In this document: positions 7,059 to 7,928 of the stretch, piece after piece | How positions within the stretch are numbered: the stretch's first letter is position 1 | Layout of the letters: every line of letters begins with the position of its first letter | From: Wenzhouxiangella sp. | Lineage (GTDB): Bacteria; Pseudomonadota; Gammaproteobacteria; Xanthomonadales; Wenzhouxiangellaceae | Assembly (NCBI GenBank): GCA_021767625.1 | Contig: JAASTB010000090.1 | Span: forward strand, 1-7,928 | Length of the DNA stretch: 7,928 nt | Direction of reading: 5' to 3' | Notes under the pieces: model-generated | The model's database searches: none | What the model saw: only the letters and a program-made list of their open reading frames with translations | What the model was told of the DNA's origin: nothing | Translations under genes and position numbers: made by a program

Positions 7059-7222
7059 CCTCACGCCAAGGCGCCAAGACGCAAAGGGCGCTAAGACAAG
7101 AGAGCGAGAAGACGGAAAACCCAAATCAATTCAAGCTTGATCCTACCGGACGAGGACCTTTTTGGCTCTGGATCTTGAGTTTTTTCTTGGCGATCTTGGT
7201 GCCTTTGCGCCTTGGCGTGAGG
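7059..7222. repeat. 164-bp inverted-repeat element with tandem degenerate CGCCAAG units
   Basis: The ends are a perfect 16-bp inverted repeat, CCTCACGCCAAGGCGC (7059-7074), with its complement at 7207-7222. The similarity continues without gaps to 37-bp arms (7059-7095 and 7186-7222; I count 30 of 37 matching). Each arm consists of four units CGCCAAG/CGCCAAG/CGCAAAG/CGCTAAG-like, starting at 7064, 7072, 7080 and 7089. Mirror-image units start at 7211, 7203, 7195 and 7186, with spacing 8, 8, 9 from each outer end. The ~90-bp middle is AT-richer than flanking genes, with T-runs at 7159-7163 and 7180-7185 and the 10-bp palindrome TCAAGCTTGA (7131-7140). No protein of note is encoded. It resembles CGCCAAG-rich intergenic palindromes I recall from many proteobacterial and environmental genomes. 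It sits between convergent genes. Confidence 0.75.
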
Positions 7223-7249
7223 GCCGACGACACATGAGTCTGGTACATG

Positions 7250-7277
7250 CATCAGCTACCTGCAATCCGCGCTGATG
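7250..7277. repeat. Short inverted repeat
   Basis: CATCAGC (7250-7256) and GCTGATG (7271-7277) are exact 7-bp arms around a 14-base loop. Isolated, such a stem is weak evidence. It is listed because it continues the run of palindromes between the transporter and prs. Confidence 0.35.
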
Positions 7278-7285
7278 GGTCGTCT

Positions 7286-7304
7286 GTCGGGATGCGACCC
7301 CGAC
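7286..7304. repeat. Second REP-like palindrome, diverged and lacking the GTAG foot
   Basis: GTCGGG (7286-7291) pairs with CCCGAC (7299-7304). The 19-base unit has the same length and outer arms as the REP stem-loop at 7016-7034; the differences are confined to about five central bases. The preceding tetranucleotide is GTCT rather than GTAG, so this may be a decayed copy in the same orientation. Alternatively it is a convergent GC hairpin near the prs 3' end. Confidence 0.5.
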
Positions 7305-7306
7305 CC

Positions 7307-7325
7307 GCGCGGCTAGTGGCCGCGC
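7307..7325 (-). terminator. GC hairpin downstream of prs, possible 3'-end structure
   Basis: GCGCGGC (7307-7313) and GCCGCGC (7319-7325) form a perfect all-GC 7-bp stem with a 5-base loop. On the minus strand it begins six bases after the prs stop codon (7332-7334). No T-run follows on that strand, so it may stabilise or pause the transcript rather than terminate it alone. The adjacent REP-like palindrome at 7286-7304 would add a second hairpin in the same transcript. Confidence 0.4.
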
Positions 7326-7331
7326 CCCGTC

Positions 7332-7928
7332 CTAGTCTACGTACAGGGAACTGACCGACTCGCCCTCGGCCATGCGCCGGATGGTCTCGGCGAGCATCTG
7401 GGCGACGGAAAGCTGGCGGATACGGCCGGTGTCCTTCGCCGCCTCACTCAGGGGGATGGTGTCGGTGACCACGATCTCGTCGATGCGCGAGGCGTTGATG
7501 TTGTCGATGGCCTTGCCCGACAGCACGGGGTGAACGCAGTAGGCCACGACTTTCTTCGCACCCTTGTCCTTGAGAGCGCCGGCGGCCGAGCACAGCGTGC
7601 CGGCCGTGTCGATCATGTCGTCGACTAGCACGCAGATCTTGCCGTCGACGTCGCCTATGAGGTTCATAACGGTCGCTTCATTGGCCCGTGGCCGGCGCTT
7701 GTCGATGATGGCCAGCTCGCAGTCCAGGCGCTTGGCGATGGCGCGTGCGCGCACCACCCCGCCCACGTCGGGCGAGACGACGATGATTTCGTCTGAGGTG
7801 TAGTGCTTCCAGATGTCAGCCAGAGTCAGCGGCGAGGCGTAGACGTTGTCCACCGGCACATCGAAGAAGCCCTGAATCTGATCGGCGTGCAGGTCGACGG
7901 TGACGACCCGGTCGGTGCCGGCCGTCGA
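7332..7928 (-). CDS. prs: Ribose-phosphate pyrophosphokinase (PRPP synthetase), C-terminal 198 residues
   Basis: The frame is open to the right edge, so the N-terminal part is outside. This cytoplasmic enzyme makes PRPP from ribose 5-phosphate and ATP for purine, pyrimidine, NAD, histidine and tryptophan synthesis. The visible part starts STAGTDRVVTVDLHADQIQG. Motifs: VDLHADQIQGFFDVPVDN, with the Mg-ATP-site His at visible residue 14; SPDVGGVVRARAIAKRL; the flexible-loop pair Lys77/Arg79 in IIDKRRPRAN; and the PRPP-binding signature VLVDDMIDTAGTL from residue 100. Adding 117 to these positions reproduces E. coli Prs His131, Lys194, Arg196 and Asp220, and the predicted total of 315 residues equals the usual length, so about 117 residues are missing and the rest is intact. 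CVHPVLSG and the end SSLYVD also fit. Convergent with the transporter gene across the repeat-rich interval. Confidence 0.97.
   Translation of the reverse strand, partial: STAGTDRVVTVDLHADQIQGFFDVPVDNVYASPLTLADIWKHYTSDEIIVVSPDVGGVVRARAIAKRLDCELAIIDKRRPRANEATVMNLIGDVDGKICVLVDDMIDTAGTLCSAAGALKDKGAKKVVAYCVHPVLSGKAIDNINASRIDEIVVTDTIPLSEAAKDTGRIRQLSVAQMLAETIRRMAEGESVSSLYVD

Noticed and set aside
5047..7140. Plus-strand open frame of ~697 codons overlapping the peptidase end, the transporter and the repeats
   Set aside because: Arg/Gly/His-rich frame-shifted translation of two real genes, with no recognisable domain. It runs into the inverted-repeat element.
7131..7140. Palindrome TCAAGCTTGA as an independent operator
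   Set aside because: A 10-bp palindrome in the centre of a larger inverted-repeat element, far from any start codon. Better treated as part of that element.
7059..7222. CRISPR-like array, because of the recurring CGCCAAG units
   Set aside because: Units are 7-9 bases, contiguous and degenerate, without spacers, and arranged as a palindrome rather than as same-direction repeats.
1..7928. A defence, toxin-antitoxin, secretion or biosynthetic gene system
   Set aside because: All six genes belong to common metabolic, sensory, peptidase or transport families. There is no nuclease, helicase, reverse transcriptase, toxin-like small gene, integrase or tRNA boundary.

Overview
The window looks like ordinary chromosome from a GC-rich proteobacterium. 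Coding DNA is roughly two-thirds G+C with strongly GC-biased third codon positions. A GTAG-headed palindromic repeat, a periplasmic S9 peptidase and the general gene content fit a gammaproteobacterium near the Xanthomonadales/Wenzhouxiangella group. That placement is inference; no rRNA or marker gene fixes it.

Layout, left to right. (1) A 5'-truncated PLP-dependent trans-sulfuration enzyme (cystathionine/methionine lyase-synthase family, +) runs from the left edge to 1209. (2) A short stand-alone cyclic-nucleotide-binding-domain protein (-, 1121-1594) converges on it, and the two 3' ends overlap by 89 bp. (3) A regulatory gap of about 155 bp separates that gene from a divergent long-form acyl-CoA dehydrogenase (+, 1750-3540). 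The gap holds a perfect 8-4-8 inverted repeat just upstream of the dehydrogenase. (4) A strong hairpin follows the dehydrogenase. (5) A secreted S9-family serine peptidase (+, 3623-5617) and a YfcC/DcuC-type membrane transporter (+, 5636-7015) lie 18 bp apart and are probably co-transcribed. (6) A 316-bp gene-free interval between convergent genes (7016-7331) is packed with palindromes: a GTAG-type REP that supplies the transporter's stop codon, a small hairpin, a 164-bp inverted-repeat element built of degenerate CGCCAAG units, a second REP-like palindrome and a GC hairpin. (7) The 3' two-thirds of prs (ribose-phosphate pyrophosphokinase, -) runs off the right edge.

Functionally, the likely units are lipid beta-oxidation (acyl-CoA dehydrogenase, with its own operator) and peptide use (extracytoplasmic peptidase plus carboxylate/amino-acid-type permease). 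The trans-sulfuration enzyme and prs are core amino-acid and nucleotide metabolism. I see no defence system, CRISPR array, transposase, tRNA or rRNA. The least-explained DNA is the repeat cluster at 7012-7325.
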